Source of the DNA: Opitutia bacterium UBA4506
Lineage (GTDB): Bacteria; Verrucomicrobiota; Verrucomicrobiia; Opitutales; Puniceicoccaceae
Length of the DNA stretch: 64,000 nucleotides
Reading direction: 5' to 3'
Assembly: GCA_002388665.1 (NCBI GenBank)
Contig: DGMY01000088.1
Location: 33,039-97,038 of the forward strand
The number at the start of each line of letters is the position of its first letter. The stretch's first letter is position 1. Under the pieces are notes generated by a model that saw only the letters and a program-made list of their open reading frames with translations, ran no database searches and was not told the origin of the DNA. A program made the position numbers and the translations under genes. This document shows, piece after piece, positions 36,223 through 45,459 of this stretch.

Positions 36223-37089
36223 ATGAAGGTCTATTTGAATGGTGAATTCGTAGAGAAGGAAGACGCAAAAGTGTCGGTCTTTGACCATGGGTTTCTCTAC
36301 GGAGATGGGGTGTTTGAGGGGATCCGTCTCTACGACGGAAATATCTACAAGCTTGAAGAGCATTTGGTCCGTTTGGAACAATCGGCAAAGGCATTATTGC
36401 TGCAGATGCCGGTGTCCCGGGATGAAATGCGGGAGCTGGTCTGTGAGTCATGCCGCGTAAACGGTTTGTCGAACGGCTACATCCGATTGATTGTGACCAG
36501 AGGGGTTGGGTCCTTGGGACTATCGCCTCGGGGTTGTGGTCCATCAGGGCTGGTCATCATTGCTGACACCATTGAGCTTTTCCCGAAGCAGTACTACGAA
36601 GACGGCCTCAAGATCGTAACGGTTCCGACCCGTCGGCTCAGTGCCGCGGCGCTACCTCCGATGGTAAAGTCGCTCAACTATCTCAATAATATTTTGGCGA
36701 AGATCGAGGCGCAGGCCACGGGCCACCCGGAGGCGCTCATGCTCAACGAGCAGGGGTACGTAGCCGAGTGCAGTGGCGACAACGTCTTCATCATTCAAGG
36801 GACTACGCTGGCCACGCCTCACACTGCCTCGGGGAGCCTGCGTGGGATCACTCGAGACACCGTGATCGAGATCGCCGGAGAATGCGGATTGACCGTGGAG
36901 AAGAAGAACCTCACTCGATACGACATCTGGGTGGCGGACGAGTGCTTTGTCTCCGGGACCGCGGCCGAAGTCGTTCCGGTTGTAGAAGTGGACTCCCGTG
37001 TCATCGGCGACGGACGACCTGGGCCGACGACTCTTCGGTTGCTCGAAAAATTTAAAGAACACGTCACTGGAGACGGTACTCGGATTTGA
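36223..37089 (+). CDS. ilvE: Class IV branched-chain amino acid aminotransferase
   Basis: A 288-residue fold-type IV PLP enzyme that moves amino groups between glutamate and branched-chain keto acids. The opening VFDHGFLYGDGVFEGIRLY (20-38), the PLP lysine in PPMVKSLNYLNNILAKIEA, the segment EALMLNEQGYVAECSGDNVF and the phosphate-binding GSLRGITRDTVIEIA are all present. D-amino acid aminotransferase and aminodeoxychorismate lyase share the fold; the SLNYLNN and GDNVF motifs favour IlvE. It precedes mcsA by 31 bases and may share its transcript. Confidence 0.9.
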   Translation: MKVYLNGEFVEKEDAKVSVFDHGFLYGDGVFEGIRLYDGNIYKLEEHLVRLEQSAKALLLQMPVSRDEMRELVCESCRVNGLSNGYIRLIVTRGVGSLGLSPRGCGPSGLVIIADTIELFPKQYYEDGLKIVTVPTRRLSAAALPPMVKSLNYLNNILAKIEAQATGHPEALMLNEQGYVAECSGDNVFIIQGTTLATPHTASGSLRGITRDTVIEIAGECGLTVEKKNLTRYDIWVADECFVSGTAAEVVPVVEVDSRVIGDGRPGPTTLRLLEKFKEHVTGDGTRI

Positions 37090-37120
37090 CCCGCGGCAGA
37101 ATTTCGCCCATCTTTTAGGG

Positions 37121-37627
37121 ATGGCGAAACCAAAACAGTGCATTCACTGCGGGAAGCCGGCGACGATTCACCTGACTCAGATAGTAGACGGAGAGATTCG
37201 TAAAGTCGATCTCTGCGAATCTTGTCAAGTTAACGACAGCATGGCGGCGGACTTTGAGATAGAGCCCTTTGCCAAGCTGGCGGAGGGAGTTGCGGCGGCG
37301 GTGCAGGAACATGGAGGGGAAGTACACGCTTGCCCGAAATGCGGATGTGACGATAGCCAACTCCAGCAAACGGGGCGGTTTGGATGCCCTGACTGCTACG
37401 AAGCATTTGAGCCCATTCTACCGGAGTTGCTCGGGAAAATCCAACCTGGCCTGAGTCATGAAGGTAAAGTTCCCGCGCACGGAGTTCAGCGGCAGCGGGT
37501 CGAGAAGAAACAAATGGAATTGAGGAAAAAACTGGAAGCCGCGGTCAGAGAAGAGCGTTTTGAGGACGCTGCGGTGTATCGCGACGAGTTGCGCACCCTT
37601 GAGACGGAGGTCACTGATGGAGCTTAA
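37121..37627 (+). CDS. mcsA: McsA, zinc-binding activator of the McsB arginine kinase
   Basis: The start at 37121 gives a 168-residue protein. Four CxxC motifs bind zinc: C7/C10, C32/C35, C71/C74 and C89/C92. A UVR motif at about 130-162 (LRKKLEAAVREERFEDAAVYRD) matches the one in UvrB/UvrC and ClpC. In Bacillus, McsA activates the arginine kinase McsB and helps deliver clients to ClpC. The 4xCxxC plus UVR layout is the full family layout. It overlaps mcsB by 11 bases, so the two are probably made together. No ctsR gene precedes it, unlike the Firmicutes ctsR-mcsA-mcsB-clpC operon. Confidence 0.93.
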   Translation: MAKPKQCIHCGKPATIHLTQIVDGEIRKVDLCESCQVNDSMAADFEIEPFAKLAEGVAAAVQEHGGEVHACPKCGCDDSQLQQTGRFGCPDCYEAFEPILPELLGKIQPGLSHEGKVPAHGVQRQRVEKKQMELRKKLEAAVREERFEDAAVYRDELRTLETEVTDGA

Positions 37628-38705
37628 AATAGATTCCCTGATCCGGAGTGATTCGGAACTCACGCACCTGCACAGTTCTTCGATTCCGATTATCCTGAGC
37701 ACTCGGATTCGGCTCGCACGCAATTTGAGCAATCGGTCCTTTCCGAATCACTCGGACGCTTCGCAGCGGTCGGAAGTGTTCGAGATTTGCGCGAAAGCGG
37801 TTGGACAAGGGAAGGGTATGGACTCCTCAGTTGCCCTGCGGATGGAGGATCTTTCCGAGATGGAGCGGAATATTTTGGTCGAGCGTCATTTGGTCAGTCG
37901 CGAGCTGATCGAGGGGCACGAAGGGGCCGGGGTCATCATCAACAAGGATCAGTCCTGTGCAGTGATGATCAATGAAGAGGATCACCTGCGGGTCCAATCC
38001 ATGTTGGCCGGTTTCCACTTAGACAAAGTGTGGGCGACCATTGATGCCCTGGACAACTCCTTGGAAGAGCACCTGGATTTTGCATATTCGGACCACCTCG
38101 GTTTTCTCACCGCCTGTCCCTCGAACGTGGGCACGGGATTGCGGGCTTCGGTCATGATGCACCTCCCGGGGTTGGTCATGACGAAGAACATGGAGAAGGT
38201 CATTCGGGCGGTGAACCAAATTGGGCTGGTGGTCCGAGGATGGCTCGGTGAAGGTTCGGACGCATCGGGCAGTATTTTTCAAATCTCGAATCAGCAAACA
38301 CTGGGTGAATCGGAGGAGGCGATCCTCAAACGGTTGGCGAACGTGCTGAAGACTGTGAGGGTCCAGGAGGAGAATGCCCGGATGCGTTTGCTGCAGACGG
38401 ACCGAAACCGGATTTTGGACCGAATCGGGCGCGCCTATGGAATTCTTCGAAACGGGCATCTTTTAAGCTCGGGAGAGGGTATGAGTCTATTGTCTCTTAT
38501 TCGCCTGGGAGCCGATTTTGGAATGTTCCCCAAGGATACACGGTGTCTTGTTGATCGACTGTTCATTGAGGCGCAACCCGCCCATGTACAGTACCTTGCG
38601 GAGTCCGAGATCGAGTCGTCCGCTCGCGATGCGTTGCGGGCTTCGTCGGTGCGGGACTACTTCGCGACGATTGCTGAGCCCGATTACGAGGCAGCGCCAT
38701 CTTGA
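37617..38705 (+). CDS. mcsB: McsB, protein arginine kinase
   Basis: McsB phosphorylates arginines on misfolded or regulatory proteins, marking them for ClpC. The start at 37617 gives 362 residues, the family length. Phosphagen-kinase motifs are ILSTRIRLARNLSNR (26-40), NEEDHLRVQ (119-127) and the active-site CPSNVGTGLRASVMM with C167. C167 and the C-terminal R337-D338, which in Bacillus/Geobacillus McsB form part of the catalytic and phosphoarginine-sensing sites, are at the same numbers here. It overlaps mcsA and lies 63 bases before clpC. An animal-type arginine kinase is excluded by the absence of the N-terminal helical domain. Confidence 0.95.
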   Translation: MELKIDSLIRSDSELTHLHSSSIPIILSTRIRLARNLSNRSFPNHSDASQRSEVFEICAKAVGQGKGMDSSVALRMEDLSEMERNILVERHLVSRELIEGHEGAGVIINKDQSCAVMINEEDHLRVQSMLAGFHLDKVWATIDALDNSLEEHLDFAYSDHLGFLTACPSNVGTGLRASVMMHLPGLVMTKNMEKVIRAVNQIGLVVRGWLGEGSDASGSIFQISNQQTLGESEEAILKRLANVLKTVRVQEENARMRLLQTDRNRILDRIGRAYGILRNGHLLSSGEGMSLLSLIRLGADFGMFPKDTRCLVDRLFIEAQPAHVQYLAESEIESSARDALRASSVRDYFATIAEPDYEAAPS

Positions 38706-38768
38706 CGCAATGGGACAAAATTCATGTGCCCGTTGACTCTTTGACCACTCAGATATAGTAAATTAGAT

Positions 38769-41255
<2,487 letters not shown>

Positions 41256-41292
41256 AGCTAGGCTCAAAGGCTTCAACCGAGCACGATTTTAC

Positions 41293-41323
41293 GCGGCGAC
41301 CTTTCGAGGTCGCCGCTTTTTTT
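41293..41323 (+). terminator. Rho-independent terminator after clpC
   Basis: GCGGCGACC at 41293-41301 pairs with GGTCGCCGC at 41308-41316 around a TTTCGA loop, followed by seven T. It is one of the strongest terminators in the window. Confidence 0.95.
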
Positions 41324-41513
41324 GTGCGTACGACCGGCCCGGGCGGGGAATCCCATACATCGCGCTTCCGATCAGCCCTCGTTGGTTGAGAGATTCTAGT
41401 CCTGAAGATGAGCGGATTGGTGCCGCTTTCGGGGGTGATTGAGTCAGCATCGATACGATCCCTCCAGCTGTCTGAGCTTGCTCCGCAGCGTGAATTCTTG
41501 AAGATGCAGGGAT

Positions 41514-42068
41514 ATGGGAAAAAAGCTAACTATTGCTCTCGTACTATTGATTGTACTCGGATTGGCCGCCTTCATCTTTCTGAAGACGAAGGGCATCACG
41601 GTCTCGATTACTCAGCCGATGATCGACAAGGCGCTTGTGGGTGCCTTCCCTAAATCGGATCGGTACCTCAAGATTGTGAAAGTCACCTATTCCAATCCAT
41701 CGGTGAAGCTTCTCGAGTCTACAGACCGGATCGAGATCGGGATGGATGCCGAACTGGGTCTTGGTGGTGGATTACTGGACAAAACCTATAAGGGGAGCGT
41801 TACGATTTCTTCCGGATTGCGGTACGACGCCGAGACCTTGCAGTTCTTCTTGAACGAGCCTACTGTGGATAAAATCGATATCCCCGAAGTTCCCTCCAAT
41901 CTTTCGTCGCAAGTGGTTGATGCCGTGACTCAAGCTTCGCATCAATTTCTCCAGAGTGTTCCGGTCTACAAGCTGAACACAGAAGATTTCAAAATCGCGC
42001 TCGCAGCAGCTGTTTTGAAGAACATCAAAATTCAGAATCAATCGATTCAAGTCACTCTCGGGCTCTGA
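41514..42068 (+). CDS. DUF1439/YceB-like membrane-anchored protein
   Basis: A 184-residue protein with an N-terminal membrane helix (5-25, LTIALVLLIVLGLAAFIFL) and a compact alpha/beta body. Body features such as SITQPMIDKALVGAFPK, IGMDAELGLGG, GSVTISSGLRYDAETLQFFLNEPTVDKIDI and the C-terminal FKIALAAAVLKNIKIQNQSI match DUF1439, whose best known member is the E. coli lipoprotein YceB. Here no lipobox Cys is present, so the protein is held by its uncleaved helix with the body facing the periplasm. The role of the family is unknown. Confidence 0.75.
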   Translation: MGKKLTIALVLLIVLGLAAFIFLKTKGITVSITQPMIDKALVGAFPKSDRYLKIVKVTYSNPSVKLLESTDRIEIGMDAELGLGGGLLDKTYKGSVTISSGLRYDAETLQFFLNEPTVDKIDIPEVPSNLSSQVVDAVTQASHQFLQSVPVYKLNTEDFKIALAAAVLKNIKIQNQSIQVTLGL

Positions 42069-42093
42069 GCCGATACTAGGTTTTCTCTTCAAT

Positions 42094-42129
42094 AAAAAAC
42101 CGCGGTCGATTGCTCGCCGCGGTTTTTTT
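42094..42129. terminator. Bidirectional terminator between the DUF1439 gene and the outer-membrane protein gene
   Basis: AAAAACCGCGG pairs with CCGCGGTTTTT around an 11-base loop, with A runs on the left and T runs on the right. It can end transcription from both convergent genes. Confidence 0.9.
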
Positions 42130-42154
42130 GTGAAGAAATCTGTAGGATTCTTTT

Positions 42155-42739
42155 CTAGAAATAGAAAGTGAGACCAGCTTCCAGGATCTGAGCGTTGCCC
42201 GGATCGATCGTGATGCGGTAATCATCGCCCTTGTAAGTGAAGTCGTCGAAGACCATCAGGCGATAGGCTCCGTGGACGGAGAGCTGAGGAAGAATAAAGA
42301 ACTCGACCCCGGCAAACCCTTGGAAAGTGAACACACCGTTGGTTCCGTCGCCGTCCCCGTATTGAGTGGAGATATCCACTTGAGCGACCGTACCGCCGAG
42401 ACCGGCGCCCGCAAGGATGCGAAAACGTTCGGTGAGAGGGTAGGTGAACCGGTAATTGAGTAGGATGATGCTGAGGTCGGCCTTACCGTTGACCGCTACA
42501 TCATCACCTTGGTAGGTGTAGGTGGTATCGATGGACCGGAGATCGGTTTGTGTGAACTCCAACTCGATGGAGTTCATCTCGTCGAAAGCGTACCCAATAC
42601 GGGCACCGATACCGGTGGAATTATCATAGTCAGTGTCCAGCCATTGGACAATGCCCTGGATGTAGGCGCCTGCGGAAGCACTGCTTACAGATGCGCCCAA
42701 GGCGGCTAGAATGATTGTCGGGAGGGAGACGATTTTCAT
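42155..42739 (-). CDS. Small outer-membrane beta-barrel protein
   Basis: A 194-residue secreted protein. The signal peptide ends at about VSSASA-GAY (residue 23). The mature part alternates hydrophobic and polar residues as in an eight-stranded barrel of the OmpA/OmpX/OmpW type, and the C-terminus is an outer-membrane insertion signal (EAGLTFYF, ending in Phe). Strands such as IGYAFDEMNSIELEFTQTDL and EFFILPQLSVHGAYRLMVF are clear. Loops are rich in Asp, Gly and Tyr. Function is unknown. It is downstream of the DoxX gene on the same strand. Confidence 0.8.
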   Translation of the reverse strand: MKIVSLPTIILAALGASVSSASAGAYIQGIVQWLDTDYDNSTGIGARIGYAFDEMNSIELEFTQTDLRSIDTTYTYQGDDVAVNGKADLSIILLNYRFTYPLTERFRILAGAGLGGTVAQVDISTQYGDGDGTNGVFTFQGFAGVEFFILPQLSVHGAYRLMVFDDFTYKGDDYRITIDPGNAQILEAGLTFYF

Positions 42740-42791
42740 GAAGGCTCGTTAGTAGTTAGGAGGATTGGATCGATGTAGTGTTGGATGAAAA

Positions 42792-43220
42792 CTAGGATTG
42801 GCGGAAGAGTTGGTCGACGCCTACGCGTCCACAACCGGCCAAAACAAAAGGGAGAGTCGCCGCGGCATAGAGCAGGGCAATTTCTTGATCGGCAAACCCG
42901 TCGCCGCCGTGGGCTCCAAATGCGGCGACAAGCATGGTCGTCAGAACGAGGAAGGCGGAAATCCGGGTCAAAAAACCTGCCGCGAGAAAGAGGCCGCCGA
43001 CCAATTCGGAAATGCTGGCCGCCCAAGCAAAGAGGACCGGCGCGGGAAAGCCCAAGTCGGCCACCATACCGATGAAACCGTCAGACGGTGGCATTTTTCC
43101 GACACCGTGAGCGAGAGCGATTGCAATGCCTGTGAAGACACGCAAACCAAGTAAACCCAGCTCGGATCCCGTCGAAGCTGGGCCTGATCCGCCAAAGGCA
43201 AACTGTTTTAGGGAAACCAT
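42792..43220 (-). CDS. DoxX-family membrane protein
   Basis: A 142-residue protein with four membrane helices. It matches the DoxX family through GLLGLRVFTGIAIALAHGV, FPAPVLFAWAASISELVGGLFLAAG and ISAFLVLTTMLVAAFG. The conserved region after the first helix is followed by the GxxE/L segment. DoxX proteins occur in thiosulfate:quinone oxidoreductase and as redox-related membrane proteins; the exact role here is unknown. Spacing to the neighbours is 30 bases and 52 bases, consistent with one transcript. Confidence 0.85.
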   Translation of the reverse strand: MVSLKQFAFGGSGPASTGSELGLLGLRVFTGIAIALAHGVGKMPPSDGFIGMVADLGFPAPVLFAWAASISELVGGLFLAAGFLTRISAFLVLTTMLVAAFGAHGGDGFADQEIALLYAAATLPFVLAGCGRVGVDQLFRQS

Positions 43221-43250
43221 AGTGGGATGTTGGGACTGGGGTGAGGGAAA

Positions 43251-43805
43251 TCAATCCAAATTGGACTGACTGGCTTCGGATTCTTCGGCTGCGTAGGGAA
43301 TAGGCGAAGCACCGATGATGTAAGGGTCCCGACTCAGAAGGACTTCCAGATTTTCTTCGATTGAATTGGGTTCGAAAGGATTGATTTTCACGATGAATAT
43401 CATCTCGTGAGGATTGAAATCGAGGATCTCAAAGTTGTTGTGATCCAGACCGGCGCGCAGGGCAGGGGATTCGATCCCGGGATTCCCCTCGACGCGCAGT
43501 CGATCGGCGAGCACGACCTCAACGGCTTCGCCATTGCTCGATACTCTCCACAATCGACCCTCGAAATCCGGCACAAGCCAACGGACCTCTTCGGACTCCT
43601 CGCTGATCCAGGTGCTGAAGGCTGGCTTGTGTTCAAATGGAAGTTCGGGGAGGGAGACGGGCTCTACGGTTCTGGTGAACTCAGTCAGGGTGATCTCAAC
43701 CTCAGGCGGGCCGGAAGCGTTGCGGAAGAGGGAGATACCTGCCGCCAAAATGCAGCCGATGAAAAAGCCACCACCGAAAATGCGGACGCGTTGCGATTGT
43801 TTCAT
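43251..43805 (-). CDS. Unknown single-pass membrane or periplasmic protein
   Basis: A 184-residue protein with an N-terminal membrane helix (9-28, IFGGGFFIGCILAAGISLF) and no family I recognise. The remaining 155 residues are acidic, with a beta-rich look: EITLTEFTRTVEPVSLPEL, EVRWLVPDFEGRLWRV, HEMIFIVKINPFEPNSIEEN. The single Cys lies inside the helix and is not in a lipobox. It overlaps the next upstream gene by 4 bases and lies 30 bases before DoxX, so it belongs to the group of genes following the CNNM protein. Confidence 0.7.
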   Translation of the reverse strand: MKQSQRVRIFGGGFFIGCILAAGISLFRNASGPPEVEITLTEFTRTVEPVSLPELPFEHKPAFSTWISEESEEVRWLVPDFEGRLWRVSSNGEAVEVVLADRLRVEGNPGIESPALRAGLDHNNFEILDFNPHEMIFIVKINPFEPNSIEENLEVLLSRDPYIIGASPIPYAAEESEASQSNLD

Positions 43806-44095
43806 AGCCGGGCGTCCCGTTCAGCTTTCCCTTTGACGAAGCACTTCACGATGGCCACTCCGATACCCCAAATTCCAGACAAAATGGTGCCAACTTTGAG
43901 ACCGCTCAGGGCGAGGTCCCGGTAGGACCCCTCGGGATAGTAGAGCTTGCCGAGTGTTAGGAAGACCAGGCAGGCGGTCGCCGCACCAATCGCGACAATA
44001 AACAGAGTGTAGTAGAGAAAGATCGCCGTCCATCGCAAGACGATCCAGCTCCACGTTGCTACACTGTGGAGTTTGCGTTCGGATTTCTCTTTCAT
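43802..44095 (-). CDS. Unknown small membrane protein with two predicted helices
   Basis: A 97-residue protein with two hydrophobic stretches, near 24-47 (AIFLYYTLFIVAIGAATACLV) and 66-84 (GLKVGTILSGIWGIGVAIV), and basic ends (MKEKSERKL and KGKAERDARL). No family is recognised. It lies between the CNNM/CorC-type gene and another unknown membrane protein, with 4-base overlaps on both sides, so the three are probably translated in step. Confidence 0.7.
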   Translation of the reverse strand: MKEKSERKLHSVATWSWIVLRWTAIFLYYTLFIVAIGAATACLVFLTLGKLYYPEGSYRDLALSGLKVGTILSGIWGIGVAIVKCFVKGKAERDARL

Positions 44096-45189
44096 CCTTG
44101 GGAAGGCTGGTCGTTTCCGTTCTCACCGGAGTTCTTTTCGGAGCTCCGGGATGCTTTGCGGTTTTCACTCTTCTTGCGGGCGAGTTCGCGCATATCGATC
44201 GCGACATCGTCATGTTCGAAGATCTCCTGCCCGAGGATAGATTCCATCACATCTTCCATCGTCAGCACGCCGGCGACCGAACCGTATTCGTCGACTACGA
44301 CACCGAGTTGCTGGTGGTTTTTCAGAAAAATCTGGAGGGCGTCGGAGGCGGTCGCATTTTCTGGAATGAAAACCGTATCGTAAGTTAAGTCGCCGACGGT
44401 TGTGGTTTCGCCATGACCATCGGCAATTTTAGCCAAGAGGTCCCGACGGCGTACGACCCCGATCATCTCGTCGATATTGTCGTGGTATACGGGGATTCGG
44501 GCGAATGGGATGTTTTTGAAATCGCGTATCACTTCCTCAACCAAGGTTTCTTTCTCGAGGGCGGTGACCACAGTGCGGGGAGTCATGATCTCGCTCACCG
44601 GAATGGTGTCCAAGCTGAGTGCGTTGGTGATCATGCGTCTTTCGCTCTCGGTCAAATCACCGTCTTTCGCACTCTTCTCGGCGAGGAGGAGAATTTCCTC
44701 GTCGGGTGTTTCATTGGAAGGCTGTGGTTTTACGAAGAAACGAACTGCCAGTTTGCAGAGGAACGAAACCGGAAGCATCACCACGCGGATCCATTGCAAC
44801 GGGTAAATTAAAATCGGTTGAAGAGCGGGGCGGTAGAGGACGCCGATATTTTTTGGAATGACCTCGGAAAATATCAGAATGCCCATGACGAGGGCCGCGG
44901 AAAAATAGACGACATTGTCTTCCCCGAGAGCGGTGGCGGCCATCGCTCCGCTGACACTGGCACCGGCTGTATTGGCGATCGTGTTCAGGCTCAAAATGGC
45001 GGAAGTGGTCTCCTCAATCTGGAATTTGTAGCGCTCGAGGCGGGCGCCGATGAGCGGATGGCGCTGTTTGAGACCCTCGATCTCAGTCGTGGTTGTGCTG
45101 AGGATCATTGCCTCTAGCACTGAGCACAGGGCGGAGATGCTCACGGTGAATGCCACCGCGAGGATTAGGTAAATGAGTTCGTTACCCAT
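44092..45189 (-). CDS. CNNM/CorC-type transporter-associated protein (DUF21 and two CBS domains)
   Basis: A 365-residue membrane protein with an N-terminal CNNM (DUF21) domain of about four helices, starting MGNELIYLILAVAFTVSISA. A CBS pair follows, near 205-330 (IMTPRTVVTALEKETLVEEV, MIGVVRRRDLLAKIADGHG, LGVVVDEYGSVAGVLTMEDVMESILG). Such proteins are linked to magnesium export or sodium-coupled ion transport, and were once called hemolysins. I use the ATG at 45189, which starts the DUF21 domain; the ATG at 45204 adds five residues. The C-terminal CorC_HlyC domain is missing; instead there is a short basic, Ser-rich tail. Confidence 0.88.
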   Translation of the reverse strand: MGNELIYLILAVAFTVSISALCSVLEAMILSTTTTEIEGLKQRHPLIGARLERYKFQIEETTSAILSLNTIANTAGASVSGAMAATALGEDNVVYFSAALVMGILIFSEVIPKNIGVLYRPALQPILIYPLQWIRVVMLPVSFLCKLAVRFFVKPQPSNETPDEEILLLAEKSAKDGDLTESERRMITNALSLDTIPVSEIMTPRTVVTALEKETLVEEVIRDFKNIPFARIPVYHDNIDEMIGVVRRRDLLAKIADGHGETTTVGDLTYDTVFIPENATASDALQIFLKNHQQLGVVVDEYGSVAGVLTMEDVMESILGQEIFEHDDVAIDMRELARKKSENRKASRSSEKNSGENGNDQPSQG

Positions 45190-45397
45190 GGTGACGGACC
45201 CCAAGCTTGAACTGCAGAGTAGGCTTATTCATTGGGCTCTTCGACCCTATGCCTTCTGAAGTGATAGATGCGGAGTGATAAAACGGAGATCGACTCTCTC
45301 GATCACCGTCCGATTCGGACGTACAGGATTCAATTTCCACTAGGATGAAAAATTTGCCGAATTGAGCAGAAAAGGACAAGGCAAACCTTCTGGAGAA

Positions 45398-45431
45398 TAA
45401 AAAGGCCCCCGGGAGCATTCCCGGGGGCCTG
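45398..45431 (-). terminator. Rho-independent terminator after ppdK
   Basis: AGGCCCCCGGGA pairs with TCCCGGGGGCCT around a GCAT loop; read on the reverse strand, a T-rich end follows. It lies about 29 bases after the ppdK stop. Confidence 0.92.
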
Positions 45432-45459
45432 AATCAAAGAATTGAATGGCGAAGCCGAT

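Noticed and set aside
41408..41653. 81-residue frame overlapping the DUF1439 gene
   Set aside because: No motif, and it overlaps a better supported gene with a membrane helix and family match.
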